From: Halobaculum rubrum
GTDB lineage: Archaea > Halobacteriota > Halobacteria > Halobacteriales > Haloferacaceae
Assembly (NCBI RefSeq): GCF_019880225.1
Contig: NZ_CP082284.1
Location: 2,418,001 to 2,482,000 of the forward strand
DNA length: 64,000 nt
Direction: 5' to 3'
Part shown: positions 42,973 through 51,280 of the stretch, one piece after another
How positions within the stretch are numbered: position 1 is the first letter of the stretch
Layout: the number at the start of each line of letters is the position of its first letter
The notes under the pieces: model-generated
Databases searched by the model: none
Seen by the model: the letters and a program-made list of their open reading frames with translations, nothing else
What the model was told of the DNA's origin: nothing
Position numbers and translations under genes: made by a program

Positions 42973-45933
42973 TCATTCGTACTGCGTCGAGAGCCGAGAC
43001 GGCTGATCGGACTCGTCGGTCTCGACGTCGAGGGACCAGTCCCCCGACTCGACGGCTCCGTCCTCGTCGGCGACCGCCGAGACGGTGGCATGTGTGGCGC
43101 CCTCCCCGGCCGTGACCTCGGCGTCGACGACGACTTCGTCTCCCGGCTCGACGCCCTCGAGATCGACGACGTACCGCAGCGACGATCCCGGAGCGATCGT
43201 TTCCCCGCCGTCGCCGTCCGCGTACCCGCTGTACTCGACGTGGGGCCCGTCAGCGTCGATCGAGACGCCGGTGACCGGCCGCGAGCCGTCGTTCGTGACC
43301 GAGAGGAAGACGGATCCGAACCCGGGCTCGACGCGAGAGTCGGACTCGACCTCGACGCTCAGATCGTCCACGCGGTCGTCGTCCCCGTCCGTGACCGATT
43401 CGTGGACCACAAGGGTGTTGATCTGCTGTACGTCTCCCTCGGTCGAACGCCCGTCGACCCGGCGTGCACGGACGAACGCCTTCGCCACGTCGTCTCTGAG
43501 CGTGTGCGGCGTGGCGACAGTGACGTGTGCCGGCGAGTCCGGGGACACTCGCGCGTCGATCGGCGCCGACCGCTCGCCGCCCACGACGGCCTCCTCGACG
43601 TCCCACGTTCCCTCGTCGCTCTCGAGCGACACCGAGAGCTCGCCGCCGTCGCCGGCACCGTCCCGCCGCCAGGTGACCATCGCGACCAGTCCGCCCTCGT
43701 CGACGGCCAGTTCCGTCGCCGGCAGCGACGCCGTCCGGCCCTCCTGCTCCAGTCGCACGCTCGGGAGCGACAGCGTCGACTCCAACGGCACGTGGTAGCG
43801 GGTCCCGACCGCCTGTCCGTTCCCGCGGACCTTCAGTCGCTGTGCGTAGCCGCCGTCGTCCGTTCGCAGTTCGAACTCGACCGGCTCGCGCGACTCGTTC
43901 GACACTACCAACCGCTCCTCGAACACGACGCCGCGCCGGGGTGGTTCCGACGGGAACTGCCGGTCCATGGAGACGGGAAGGGGGTCGCCGGCGCCGCCGG
44001 CGGACCCTGAGCCGGCTCCCGACCGACCCTGTGACCCGGTCGATCCGGGGGCGGCACCGCCGGCGTCCGCACGGGCCGCGACACCGCCGGTCGAGGTGTC
44101 CTCCAGCAGTGAACTCCGCGTCATCGAGAGGCGCTCGGAGACGCGGCCGCCGCTCGTCTCGACGGTGACGGCGCGCTCGCCGGGCGATGCGACCGGCAAC
44201 GCGAGCCGGTAGGCGCCGTTCGCCGGGATCGACACCGGCATCGAGAACGAGCCGTCGTCGTCGGGAACACCCTCGACGGTGACCTCGTCGTCGACGGCGA
44301 CGGGCGTGTCGTTGCGCAGCGTCACCGACAGGAAGCCGTCGGACTCCGATTCGAGATCGATCGCCGTCGGCGTCGTGGGAACGGCGGTCTCGGCCTCCAG
44401 CGGGTCGACGCCGTCCGCCCGCACCTCGACCGCGCCGCTGGGCAGGTCCTGCTCGAACGGGACCCGTTCGCTCTCGCCCGGGTCGAGCGTGCCGACGGTC
44501 GTTTCGCCGACGGTGACGCCCGTTACGCTCGTCTCGCCCTCGTTCTCGACGTCGATCGTCGCCGACAACACGCCGTCCTCGACGGCGTCAAGCGTCGTTT
44601 GGACCTGCACCGCGGTGGTCTCCTCCTGAACCTCGAGCGTTTTCTCGGTCGACTCGTCGCCGACGACTGCACTGACGGTCACCTCGTCGTCGGACGGGTT
44701 CTGTAGCGAGACGCGTCGTCGCTGGGTCGCGTCGGCGTCGATGGTGGCGGACACGGTCGAGGAGGCGACGCCGGCACCCTCCGCCTCGACGGTCGCCTCG
44801 ACCTCGACGGCGCGGTCGCCCTCGTTCGTGAGCGCGAGGACCACAGTCGGGTCGGCGGGACGCACTGACTCCGTCTCGACGCTCAGCCCGACCGACTCGT
44901 CGCCCTGTCCGACCGCCGCGTACACCGTCGCCGTGCCGCTGCCGACCGTGCACACCAGGTCCAGCGACGGCGTCGCCGCGATCGGCGTGCCGCTCACCCC
45001 GTCGAGCGGGCGACGGTCGCCGTCGGCGTCCACCGCGAAATCGCTGCCGGCGATCCTGGCCGCCAGCGCGGCGATGCCGGCGTCCGCCAGCCAGGAGACG
45101 TCGCCGTCGAGACCCCACAGCTGTTCGTCGTCCTCGTACCCCACGAGCTGCCCGTCTTTCAGGGAGACGACCGCCCGCCCGGGAAGCAGCCCGACGTCGG
45201 TGACTGCGCCCGACAGCGTCTGTTCGTTGAGCAGTTCACCCGACGAGTCGAGCACCGTCAGGAACGACCACGAGGCGACCGCGAGCCGACCGTCGGCGGC
45301 CGCGACCGCCGGCGACTCGGCGACCTCCGCGTGCGGCTGGTCGAACCGCCCGGCCTCGATACCGGTGCGCCCCTCGACGACGACGAACTCGCCGTCGCCG
45401 GTCCGGACGTACACCCGGTCGTCGTCCGGGTCGGCGTCGACCGAGCGGCCGTCGCCCACGTCGACGCCCCACACCCGACTTCCCGAGTGGGAGAACGCTT
45501 CCAGTTCCGCGTCGGTGAGCGCGTACACCCTGTCGGCGACGGCGATGTCTATCACGCCGTCCCGGCGGGTAACGCGGCGTCGGTCGCCCGACGTGATGAG
45601 GTCGACCTGCCCGTCCGCGGTCGCGACCGCGATGACACCGGTTCCGGCGTCCGCGGCCGCGACCGCCGGCATGTCGAAGGCGTCGACCTGAACGTACCGA
45701 TCGGGAACCGACGGGTCGTCGCCCCCCGTCGGCTCCGCTGCCTCCGCGGAGGTCGTCTCCGACGCCCCGGTTGCGGCTCCCGCATCGGCGGCCGACTGCT
45801 CCGTCTCGTCGGGCTCGCTCGACCCCGCTCCGGGATCGCGGGGCTCGTCGCCCGCTCTATCGCCCCATCCGTCCGACTCCGGGTCGACGGCGGAACCGCC
45901 CCACTCCTCGGAGTCCGAGCCGGCGTCGCCCAC
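42973..45933 (-). CDS. Large beta-propeller plus CARDB-like protein without signal peptide
   Basis: This 986-residue protein has an acidic leader (about 1-75), then a PQQ/WD-like beta-propeller region (about 80-330) with repeats such as VYALTDAELEAFSHSGSRVW and VYVRTGDGEFVVVEGR. Several CARDB/Ig-like domains follow (about 335-985; STVSATIDADATQRRRVSL and similar). I see no signal peptide or TM segment, so it may stay in the cytoplasm, an odd place for such domains. GTG 45933 follows the AAA+ stop by two bases. The upstream open frame is a shadow of that gene. It is the last gene of the minus block. Confidence 0.65.
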   Translation of the reverse strand: MGDAGSDSEEWGGSAVDPESDGWGDRAGDEPRDPGAGSSEPDETEQSAADAGAATGASETTSAEAAEPTGGDDPSVPDRYVQVDAFDMPAVAAADAGTGVIAVATADGQVDLITSGDRRRVTRRDGVIDIAVADRVYALTDAELEAFSHSGSRVWGVDVGDGRSVDADPDDDRVYVRTGDGEFVVVEGRTGIEAGRFDQPHAEVAESPAVAAADGRLAVASWSFLTVLDSSGELLNEQTLSGAVTDVGLLPGRAVVSLKDGQLVGYEDDEQLWGLDGDVSWLADAGIAALAARIAGSDFAVDADGDRRPLDGVSGTPIAATPSLDLVCTVGSGTATVYAAVGQGDESVGLSVETESVRPADPTVVLALTNEGDRAVEVEATVEAEGAGVASSTVSATIDADATQRRRVSLQNPSDDEVTVSAVVGDESTEKTLEVQEETTAVQVQTTLDAVEDGVLSATIDVENEGETSVTGVTVGETTVGTLDPGESERVPFEQDLPSGAVEVRADGVDPLEAETAVPTTPTAIDLESESDGFLSVTLRNDTPVAVDDEVTVEGVPDDDGSFSMPVSIPANGAYRLALPVASPGERAVTVETSGGRVSERLSMTRSSLLEDTSTGGVAARADAGGAAPGSTGSQGRSGAGSGSAGGAGDPLPVSMDRQFPSEPPRRGVVFEERLVVSNESREPVEFELRTDDGGYAQRLKVRGNGQAVGTRYHVPLESTLSLPSVRLEQEGRTASLPATELAVDEGGLVAMVTWRRDGAGDGGELSVSLESDEGTWDVEEAVVGGERSAPIDARVSPDSPAHVTVATPHTLRDDVAKAFVRARRVDGRSTEGDVQQINTLVVHESVTDGDDDRVDDLSVEVESDSRVEPGFGSVFLSVTNDGSRPVTGVSIDADGPHVEYSGYADGDGGETIAPGSSLRYVVDLEGVEPGDEVVVDAEVTAGEGATHATVSAVADEDGAVESGDWSLDVETDESDQPSRLSTQYE

Positions 45934-45935
45934 GA

Positions 45936-47570
45936 CTACTCGGCCCCCGTATCGCTTCCCGTCGCCGCCGGCGCGTCGTCGGCATCGCCGCCGTCGGGCG
46001 CCGCGGGCGACTCCGTGCTCGCGGCGTTCTCCTCGCGGATCTGCTGAGCCTGCTCCTCGAGGTACCGCTTCATCTCGGGATACCCCTCCAGCTCCGAGGC
46101 CTGCTTCATCGTCGAGGAGACGTACTGACGGACCGTCTTCGGCTCGGACTTCTCGAGCTTCTCCATGAGATACCCCTTGTCCGGGGTGATCGCGTCGCCG
46201 TCGATGACGCTCTCGATGAGTTCGCGCTGCAGTTCCGAGCCGAGTATCCGGTCGGCGATCTCCGCGGGGGTGTATCCGACCGACGCCTCGCCCAGCTCCT
46301 CGATGGCCTCCTCGTCGAGTTCCTCGCCGATGCGTCCCAGCGACGTGCGCCACACCTCCGACATCACCTCGGCGTCGGGTTGGGGAATGAACTGCTGGAT
46401 CGGGAACCGACGGGTCGCGGCCGGGTCGATGCTGAACGGCATGTTCGTCGCGCCGATGACGAGGAGGTTGTCCTCCACGTCGTTCATCTCCTGCAGGAAC
46501 GCGTTCGTCAGCGCCCGCTCGTGGCGCTGGATGTCGTCCGAGCGGTCCGGGATGAGGGTCTCTACCTCGTCGAAGAACAGCACGGCGAACCCGTCGCCGG
46601 CGGCCTCGTGGGCCTGTTCGAACGCCGCGCGGATGTTCTTCTCCGACTCGCCGGAGTACTTCGACACCACGTCGCTGCCGCGGACCTCGAGGAAGACGAC
46701 CTCGCCGTAGCTGTCCTCGATGTCGGTGTTGTGTTTCGCCTCGTAGGCGATCGCCTCCGAGACGAGCGTCTTCCCGCAGCCGGGCGGGCCGTACAGCATC
46801 ATGCCGCCGCCGCGGTCGGCGAACTCCTCGCCGTAGCGCTCGACGACCTCGTCGCGGACGTCCGGCTCGAACAGCGACAGCATCATCTCGGCGGTCCGTT
46901 TCACCTCCTCGAGGCCGGCGACGTCCTCCTCGAAGCTCGTCGTCGGGTTCTGCGGCGTGATGTCGATGTTGGCCTCCTCCTCGTCGGCCTGCTTGCCCCC
47001 CCTCCCCGAGCCGTCGCCTCCCGATGCCCCCTCGCCGTCGGGGCCGCCGCCGGCGGCACCCGCCGGCGGGCCCGTGTTCGTCGGCGGTTCGTCGAGGAAC
47101 TCGAACTCGGTATCGTCGTCGACACGGAGGGTCGTCGCCTGCGGCTCCAGCTCGTCGACGACGAACTCGACGCGCTCGCCGCCGATGTCGACTACCTCGT
47201 GGATCGGATGCAACAGGAACTGTCCCTCCGCGAGCGCCGACGTCAGCGCCTCCTCGTTGATGCCCTCGGCGTAGATGGTCGCACGTTTGCACGCGCGGAC
47301 CGCGCCGAGCGACACGTCGGTGTCGACGTAGAAGTCGTTCGTCCGGTTGATCCCCCCGAACAGCGTCGCGACGTTGCTGTTGAGGTAGACCTTGTTCTTG
47401 ATAGTGCTCGCGAAGCCGTCCTCCTCGGTTTCGACCCGGAAGAACGCCTCGCGACCGGCGTGGCGGACCCGGGCGATCTTCGCGCCCGGTCCGACTTTGC
47501 TCTTCCCTACGGTGACGTGGGAGGTCGGCTGGTCGTCTTTCGTGATCGGCGTGAGATTGGCACTCGTCAT
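45936..47570 (-). CDS. Cdc48-like AAA+ ATPase (single D-domain)
   Basis: This 544-residue protein has an N-terminal Cdc48-N-like region (about 1-165), an acidic Gly-rich linker, and one AAA+ domain. Walker A is GPPGCGKT (261-268), Walker B is LFFDEVE (331-337), sensor 1 is GATN (373-376), and an Arg pair at 387-388 may be the finger. The C-terminal helical lid and an acidic tail follow. Cdc48/p97 proteins pull apart protein assemblies. Here one D-domain replaces the usual two. The ATG at 47570 overlaps the stop of the preceding gene (ATGA). It may disassemble the tubulin-like filament or its membrane partners. This is inferred from context. Confidence 0.8.
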   Translation of the reverse strand: MTSANLTPITKDDQPTSHVTVGKSKVGPGAKIARVRHAGREAFFRVETEEDGFASTIKNKVYLNSNVATLFGGINRTNDFYVDTDVSLGAVRACKRATIYAEGINEEALTSALAEGQFLLHPIHEVVDIGGERVEFVVDELEPQATTLRVDDDTEFEFLDEPPTNTGPPAGAAGGGPDGEGASGGDGSGRGGKQADEEEANIDITPQNPTTSFEEDVAGLEEVKRTAEMMLSLFEPDVRDEVVERYGEEFADRGGGMMLYGPPGCGKTLVSEAIAYEAKHNTDIEDSYGEVVFLEVRGSDVVSKYSGESEKNIRAAFEQAHEAAGDGFAVLFFDEVETLIPDRSDDIQRHERALTNAFLQEMNDVEDNLLVIGATNMPFSIDPAATRRFPIQQFIPQPDAEVMSEVWRTSLGRIGEELDEEAIEELGEASVGYTPAEIADRILGSELQRELIESVIDGDAITPDKGYLMEKLEKSEPKTVRQYVSSTMKQASELEGYPEMKRYLEEQAQQIREENAASTESPAAPDGGDADDAPAATGSDTGAE

Positions 47571-48211
47571 GCGACTGGGTTGTATGCGTTCATCGTTCGG
47601 GTCACGTACTCGCGAACCTGCCGTTCCTTCGCGTCGATCAGGGCGTCCGGCGGATTGAGCCACAGCGTCCGCGTGGCGACGTTTCGGACCGTCGCGACGG
47701 TGTCCCGGAGGGCACCCGCCACGTCCCGCAACGCGGCCGCGGAGTCGCCGCGGCCGTGGAGTTCCATCCGGCCGGCGCAGCGTTCGACGCGTTCGGCGGC
47801 CCCCTCCAGTCGGTCGGCGACGACCGGAACGAGCACGAACCAGTTCGCGACGGGTTCGCCGACGGCGGCGAGCGGCACGCTACGGCCGTCGGCGGGGTCC
47901 TCGCCGAGACGACCGGTCCCCCGTGCGGTGTCGACCGCCGCCGCCGGCGGTTCTTCCCCCTCGAACGCCGCGACGAGCACCCGCTCGACGGCCTCCGCGA
48001 TCCGCGGGTCGTCGGCCGTGGCCGGCACCGGCAGCGGCAGGGCGTCGGCGAAAAGGTCCCCGATCCCGCGGATCGCGGCGTCGAACGCCGCGATCTCCGA
48101 CCAGACCTGTCTGGGAGCGGGCGGCTCGCTCCACGAGAGCACTCGCTCGCTCGCCGCCTCCACGACGGCGACGCGGTCGATCCACGGACCGGCGTTCGAC
48201 GGGCGCGACAC
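47567..48211 (-). CDS. Small helical protein of unknown function
   Basis: This 214-residue protein is helical, rich in Ala, Arg and Asp, with a central segment VGEPVANWFVLVPVVADRLEG and a C-terminus LWLNPPDALIDAKERQVREYV. No TM segment or catalytic motif is seen. It is coupled to the AAA+ gene by an ATGA overlap, which suggests a direct partner or adaptor. The gene lies 114 bases downstream of the coiled-coil gene on the same strand. Confidence 0.6.
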   Translation of the reverse strand: MSRPSNAGPWIDRVAVVEAASERVLSWSEPPAPRQVWSEIAAFDAAIRGIGDLFADALPLPVPATADDPRIAEAVERVLVAAFEGEEPPAAAVDTARGTGRLGEDPADGRSVPLAAVGEPVANWFVLVPVVADRLEGAAERVERCAGRMELHGRGDSAAALRDVAGALRDTVATVRNVATRTLWLNPPDALIDAKERQVREYVTRTMNAYNPVA

Positions 48212-48325
48212 GGGCTTACCTCCCGCCCCGCGGGCGTGCAGTACGCCGAGAGTCGGGTCGACGGTTCGACGGATCGGGTCCCATCGTATCGACCACGCCC
48301 CGCAGTGGAGTCCCGGTCGACATCC

Positions 48326-49360
48326 TCACTGCTCTTTGATCGTCTCGGCTTCCGTCTCCCCCTGCGTGATCTCCTGGGAGGACTCGTTCATCTGCGTGAG
48401 CTCGTCCGCGTTCCCCCGAATGCCGTCGAGGACGCTCTGGGCGTCCTCCTCCTCCATCCGCTCTTGCTTCGGGACGACGTTGCCCATCGCCGACAGCACG
48501 TTCGTGAACTGCTCGGAGGCGGCGACCGCCTCCGTCGGCCACAGCTGCTGGGTCCGGATCCGGTCGCGGAGGCGCTCTTGCTCGATCGAGAACTGGTCTT
48601 TGGTCGACTCGAGCTGGTTGATGATCTCCCCCAGATCCATCTGGTCCGGGTTCGGGTTCGGGATCGTCTCGCCTTGCTTCTCCTCCTGTTCGACGAGGTT
48701 GTCGTAGTGGTAGTACTGCTCGCGGGCGTGGTCGAACTTCCGGCGTTCCTCCTCGTCGAGCTCGTCGATATCGCGATCGCCCGCGATCGAGAGCATCTCC
48801 TGTTTGTACTCCTCGCGCGACTCGCGGAGGTTCTGGAGGTGCTCGGTCACGTCGGTCGTGTCCTCCGCGCGCGAGTTCAGCCGCTCTTGGGCCTCCTCGA
48901 CCCGGCCGACGGCCGTCTCGATCCGCTCGGTGAGCGTGTCGAACGCCGCCGCCCAGTTGCTGTACATCTTCACCGCGCGGTCCATCTCGTCCTCGTCGTA
49001 CGTGTGGGGGGGCCGCAGCACCGTCACCGTCGTGTTCTCGATCGAGACGATGTCGTTGTGCCCGAGGTAGTCGATGATGGCGCGCGCCGAGTTCTCGCTG
49101 CGCGCGTGCTCGCTCTCGGCGAGTGTCTCTGCGGCGTCCTCGACGTCGATGACGGCGTTGCCGTCCTGGTCGATGGAGAGGTCCTCGCCGCCGAGGACCT
49201 CCTCCATGAGGTGCGCGAGCAGCTCCTCCCAGTTGCCGCTGTCCTCGTCGGCCCAGTCGGCGAAGCCGTGCTCGAACCTGACCGCCGAGTCGTTCTGGCT
49301 GTTCGGGCGGGCGACGACTGTTCCGGACTCCTCGTCTTCCTCGAAAGTGGTGTATCGCAT
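48326..49360 (-). CDS. Acidic coiled-coil protein
   Basis: This 344-residue protein begins with a compact domain (about 1-110), followed by a long coiled-coil (about 130-330) with clear heptads: TERIETAVGRVEEAQERLNS, LESTKDQFSIEQERLRDRI and similar. It ends with an acidic Gln/Glu tail. No signal peptide, TM or catalytic motif is present. It could act as a rod or an adaptor for the AAA+ ATPase or the tubulin-like proteins. The neighbours on either side are on the same strand, and the gene before lies 39 bases away. Confidence 0.65.
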   Translation of the reverse strand: MRYTTFEEDEESGTVVARPNSQNDSAVRFEHGFADWADEDSGNWEELLAHLMEEVLGGEDLSIDQDGNAVIDVEDAAETLAESEHARSENSARAIIDYLGHNDIVSIENTTVTVLRPPHTYDEDEMDRAVKMYSNWAAAFDTLTERIETAVGRVEEAQERLNSRAEDTTDVTEHLQNLRESREEYKQEMLSIAGDRDIDELDEEERRKFDHAREQYYHYDNLVEQEEKQGETIPNPNPDQMDLGEIINQLESTKDQFSIEQERLRDRIRTQQLWPTEAVAASEQFTNVLSAMGNVVPKQERMEEEDAQSVLDGIRGNADELTQMNESSQEITQGETEAETIKEQ

Positions 49361-49399
49361 TGGATTTGGTAGGTATCGGGTGGCTTCGGTGGTCGGTGG

Positions 49400-50521
49400 T
49401 CAGAATCGCTCGTCGATCAGTTCCTCGCCGCGCTCGCGGACCTGCGCTCGCGCGTACGTGTTTCCGGCGTCGCTCGTCGTGAGGTGCAGTTCCTCTATCT
49501 CCTCGCGTAGTTCGGACTTGAGGGAGTCGGCCGTCGCAGCCGTCAAGTCCTGCAACAACGGCCGAGTGAGGTCCTCGGCTTGCGCCTCGACCATGCGGTC
49601 GAACGGCTCGACGGCCACCGCGAGGTTGCGCGCTTCGAGCACCTCGATGTGGGGGTCGCCGCCCTCGTCGTAGCCGTTCCGGACGGCCTCGATGACTCTC
49701 CGCTTGTCGACGTCGGCGCCGCTGGATCTGACGTGTGCGAGCACGTTCGACCGAACCTCGATCTCCGACTCGATCAGCGAGTCGAACTCGTCGGTCGGCA
49801 TCACGTTCCCGGCGTCCTCGAACGCCCGGCTCACGTCGTCGCCGATGTCGTCGGCGAGCTTCTCGGCGAACTCCCCCAGCGCGTCCTCGACCAGGTACTC
49901 CCCGTCCATGTCGATGATGAGCCCCTCGCCCTGCAGGTAGCCGATCACGTCCGACGTCGCCGCAACCGAGATCGCCTCCTCCAGTTGGCCGTGCGAGAGC
50001 TTGCCGTGGGTCGCGCGCCGCTTGAGCTTCCCCTTGAGATCGTCCTCGCCGGTCTCCTCTTTCAGACGCGAGCCGACCGAGTAGTAGTCCCGGCTCCCGG
50101 CCGCGATACGCATCACGAGGTTCTGCCGTCGCAGCTGTGTCGCGAAGAAGTCGGCGTCGTCGTGCGCCAGGTCGAACGCCTTCCGGAGGTCCTCGGTCGT
50201 GACGACCATCTGGTCGCGGAACACGCCCTTGAGGCGCTCCGTGATCCCCGTGCGCGTGCCGCTCCCGAACGGGTCCCAGTAGAACACCCCGGATCGGATC
50301 CGTTCGAGGCTGTAGTTCTCGTCCTCCGCGAGGTCCCGCAGCGCCTCCTTCATGTCGGAGTTCGATAACTTCGGCGCCTTGAGCCGACGTTTCTCTCGGC
50401 TCTGGTACTGGTCTTTCAGGTCGTCGCGGACGCGGTCGACGTACAGGAACCCGTAGTTGGACTGTGTGATATCCTGTGAGATATCTTCCAGAACGTCGCG
50501 GTCGACGGGACGGAGCGGCAT
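49400..50521 (-). CDS. Winged-helix-repeat-like protein, first gene of the minus block
   Basis: This 373-residue protein looks like a row of small helical/winged-helix-type units. Examples are ELDLAHDDADFFATQL-type segments, LKRRATHGKLSHGQLEEAIS, VIGYLQGEGLIIDMDGEYLV and ALGEFAEKLADDIG, which resemble wH repeats that in eukaryotes mediate protein contacts (as in UFL1 or Cdc48 partners). No enzymatic motif is seen. The ATG at 50521 is chosen over an upstream TTG at 50536. A TATA-like box lies 24-31 bases before it. It may bind DNA, but an adaptor role for the AAA+ ATPase is equally open. Confidence 0.6.
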   Translation of the reverse strand: MPLRPVDRDVLEDISQDITQSNYGFLYVDRVRDDLKDQYQSREKRRLKAPKLSNSDMKEALRDLAEDENYSLERIRSGVFYWDPFGSGTRTGITERLKGVFRDQMVVTTEDLRKAFDLAHDDADFFATQLRRQNLVMRIAAGSRDYYSVGSRLKEETGEDDLKGKLKRRATHGKLSHGQLEEAISVAATSDVIGYLQGEGLIIDMDGEYLVEDALGEFAEKLADDIGDDVSRAFEDAGNVMPTDEFDSLIESEIEVRSNVLAHVRSSGADVDKRRVIEAVRNGYDEGGDPHIEVLEARNLAVAVEPFDRMVEAQAEDLTRPLLQDLTAATADSLKSELREEIEELHLTTSDAGNTYARAQVRERGEELIDERF

Positions 50522-50544
50522 TACCAGACGATCCAAACTCAGGC

Positions 50545-50552
50545 GTACTAAG
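50545..50552 (-). promoter_or_regulatory. TATA-like box of the minus block
   Basis: On the minus strand this reads CTTAGTAC, 24-31 bases before the ATG at 50521. It fits the spacing for a leaderless haloarchaeal transcript, though the match is weak. Confidence 0.35.
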
Positions 50553-50844
50553 TGTTATCCTGCTAGTATCATGCGCCGAAACGGCGCCGTTCTCTCGGCC
50601 GAGATCGACAGCAAGGATCGAGTATGCCGCTCCTACCGAACGGGAATCGAGCGTCGAATCTGCCGGGGGTGAGCGGCGCTTTTCGATCGGCCCGACCAGT
50701 GCATGCGGCGGCATCGACGAGCTCCGTCAGTGAATCTGATATATTGATATTATTCTCCGAAGAACACTGTGATTAGCTGCTCGATTCCTCGATCGTGTTC
50801 TAGGAGTCTAACTAATATCGGGGGATACGATCTCATCACTCGAA

Positions 50845-50852
50845 AATACTTT
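50845..50852 (+). promoter_or_regulatory. TATA-like box before the small plus gene
   Basis: Part of CGAAAATACTTTG lies 26-33 bases before the ATG at 50878, with an A-rich element just upstream. It may drive the small gene, its coupled neighbour and nadE. Confidence 0.4.
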
Positions 50853-50877
50853 GTAGGGCGGTGTGCGTGTTCGGGAT

Positions 50878-51057
50878 ATGAGCGATGGACGATCGAGCGA
50901 AGATCTGGCTGAACAGTCATACAGTATCGTACTAAAACCCGCTACGATTTCCAAAGACAACCCTGTACGACCGGCTATCGAGACGAACGTTGGACCGATT
51001 TCCACCTGTCACCGCATGCGTGACACGGCGACCCCGCCCGTGGGGGTACCGCTGTGA
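50878..51057 (+). CDS. Small hypothetical protein (59 aa)
   Basis: This short frame begins at ATG 50878, at a leaderless distance from a TATA-like box. It ends in a TGA that overlaps the next GTG (GTGA at 51054). It starts with MSDGRSSEDLAEQS, a typical haloarchaeal N-terminus. Codon use is less GC-rich than the neighbours, so it may be a recent or decaying gene. No family is recognised. The overlap favours a real coupled gene but does not prove it. Confidence 0.35.
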   Translation: MSDGRSSEDLAEQSYSIVLKPATISKDNPVRPAIETNVGPISTCHRMRDTATPPVGVPL

Positions 51058-51278
51058 CCGTAGATCCGCCGGACGGGGATCCCTCGACGGACCCGTCGGG
51101 TACCAGCAGATACGGCCGGCTCTCGCTGGCGGACGACAGCGTGATCGTCTACGATCGCGACCGGGTGGACGCGTGGATCCAATCGAGCGTCGCGTACGAC
51201 CTCCCGCCGCGCGAGTCGTCACCGAACGCCGATCGCGTCGACTCCGGGGGCGCCGACACCGGCGTAGGTGGTGACTGA
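51054..51278 (+). CDS. Small haloarchaeal protein (DUF7331-like)
   Basis: This 74-residue acidic protein has a central segment YGRLSLADDSVIVYDRDRVD followed by AWIQSS. This is like a small family widespread in haloarchaea (of the DUF7331 type) with the pattern Y-x-R-L-x-L-x-D then VYDR and AW-I/L-Q-S. Its function is not known. GTG 51054 overlaps the previous stop, and the nadE start follows its stop by two bases, so all three genes look cotranscribed. Confidence 0.65.
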   Translation: MTVDPPDGDPSTDPSGTSRYGRLSLADDSVIVYDRDRVDAWIQSSVAYDLPPRESSPNADRVDSGGADTGVGGD

Positions 51279-51280
51279 CG

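Larger units (their letters stand above)
50522..50877. other. Divergent AT-rich intergenic region
   Basis: This 356-base stretch lies between the minus block and the small plus gene at 50878. It is much more AT-rich than its surroundings (50733-50860, with TGATATATTGATATTATTC and similar). It holds TATA-like boxes for both directions. No RNA gene or protein gene is seen. Confidence 0.6.

Noticed and set aside
45937-47292. N-terminal extension of the beta-propeller protein by about 450 codons
   Set aside because: The extra part overlaps the AAA+ ATPase gene in another frame and is Arg/Gly-rich. The GTG right after the ATPase stop is the sensible start.
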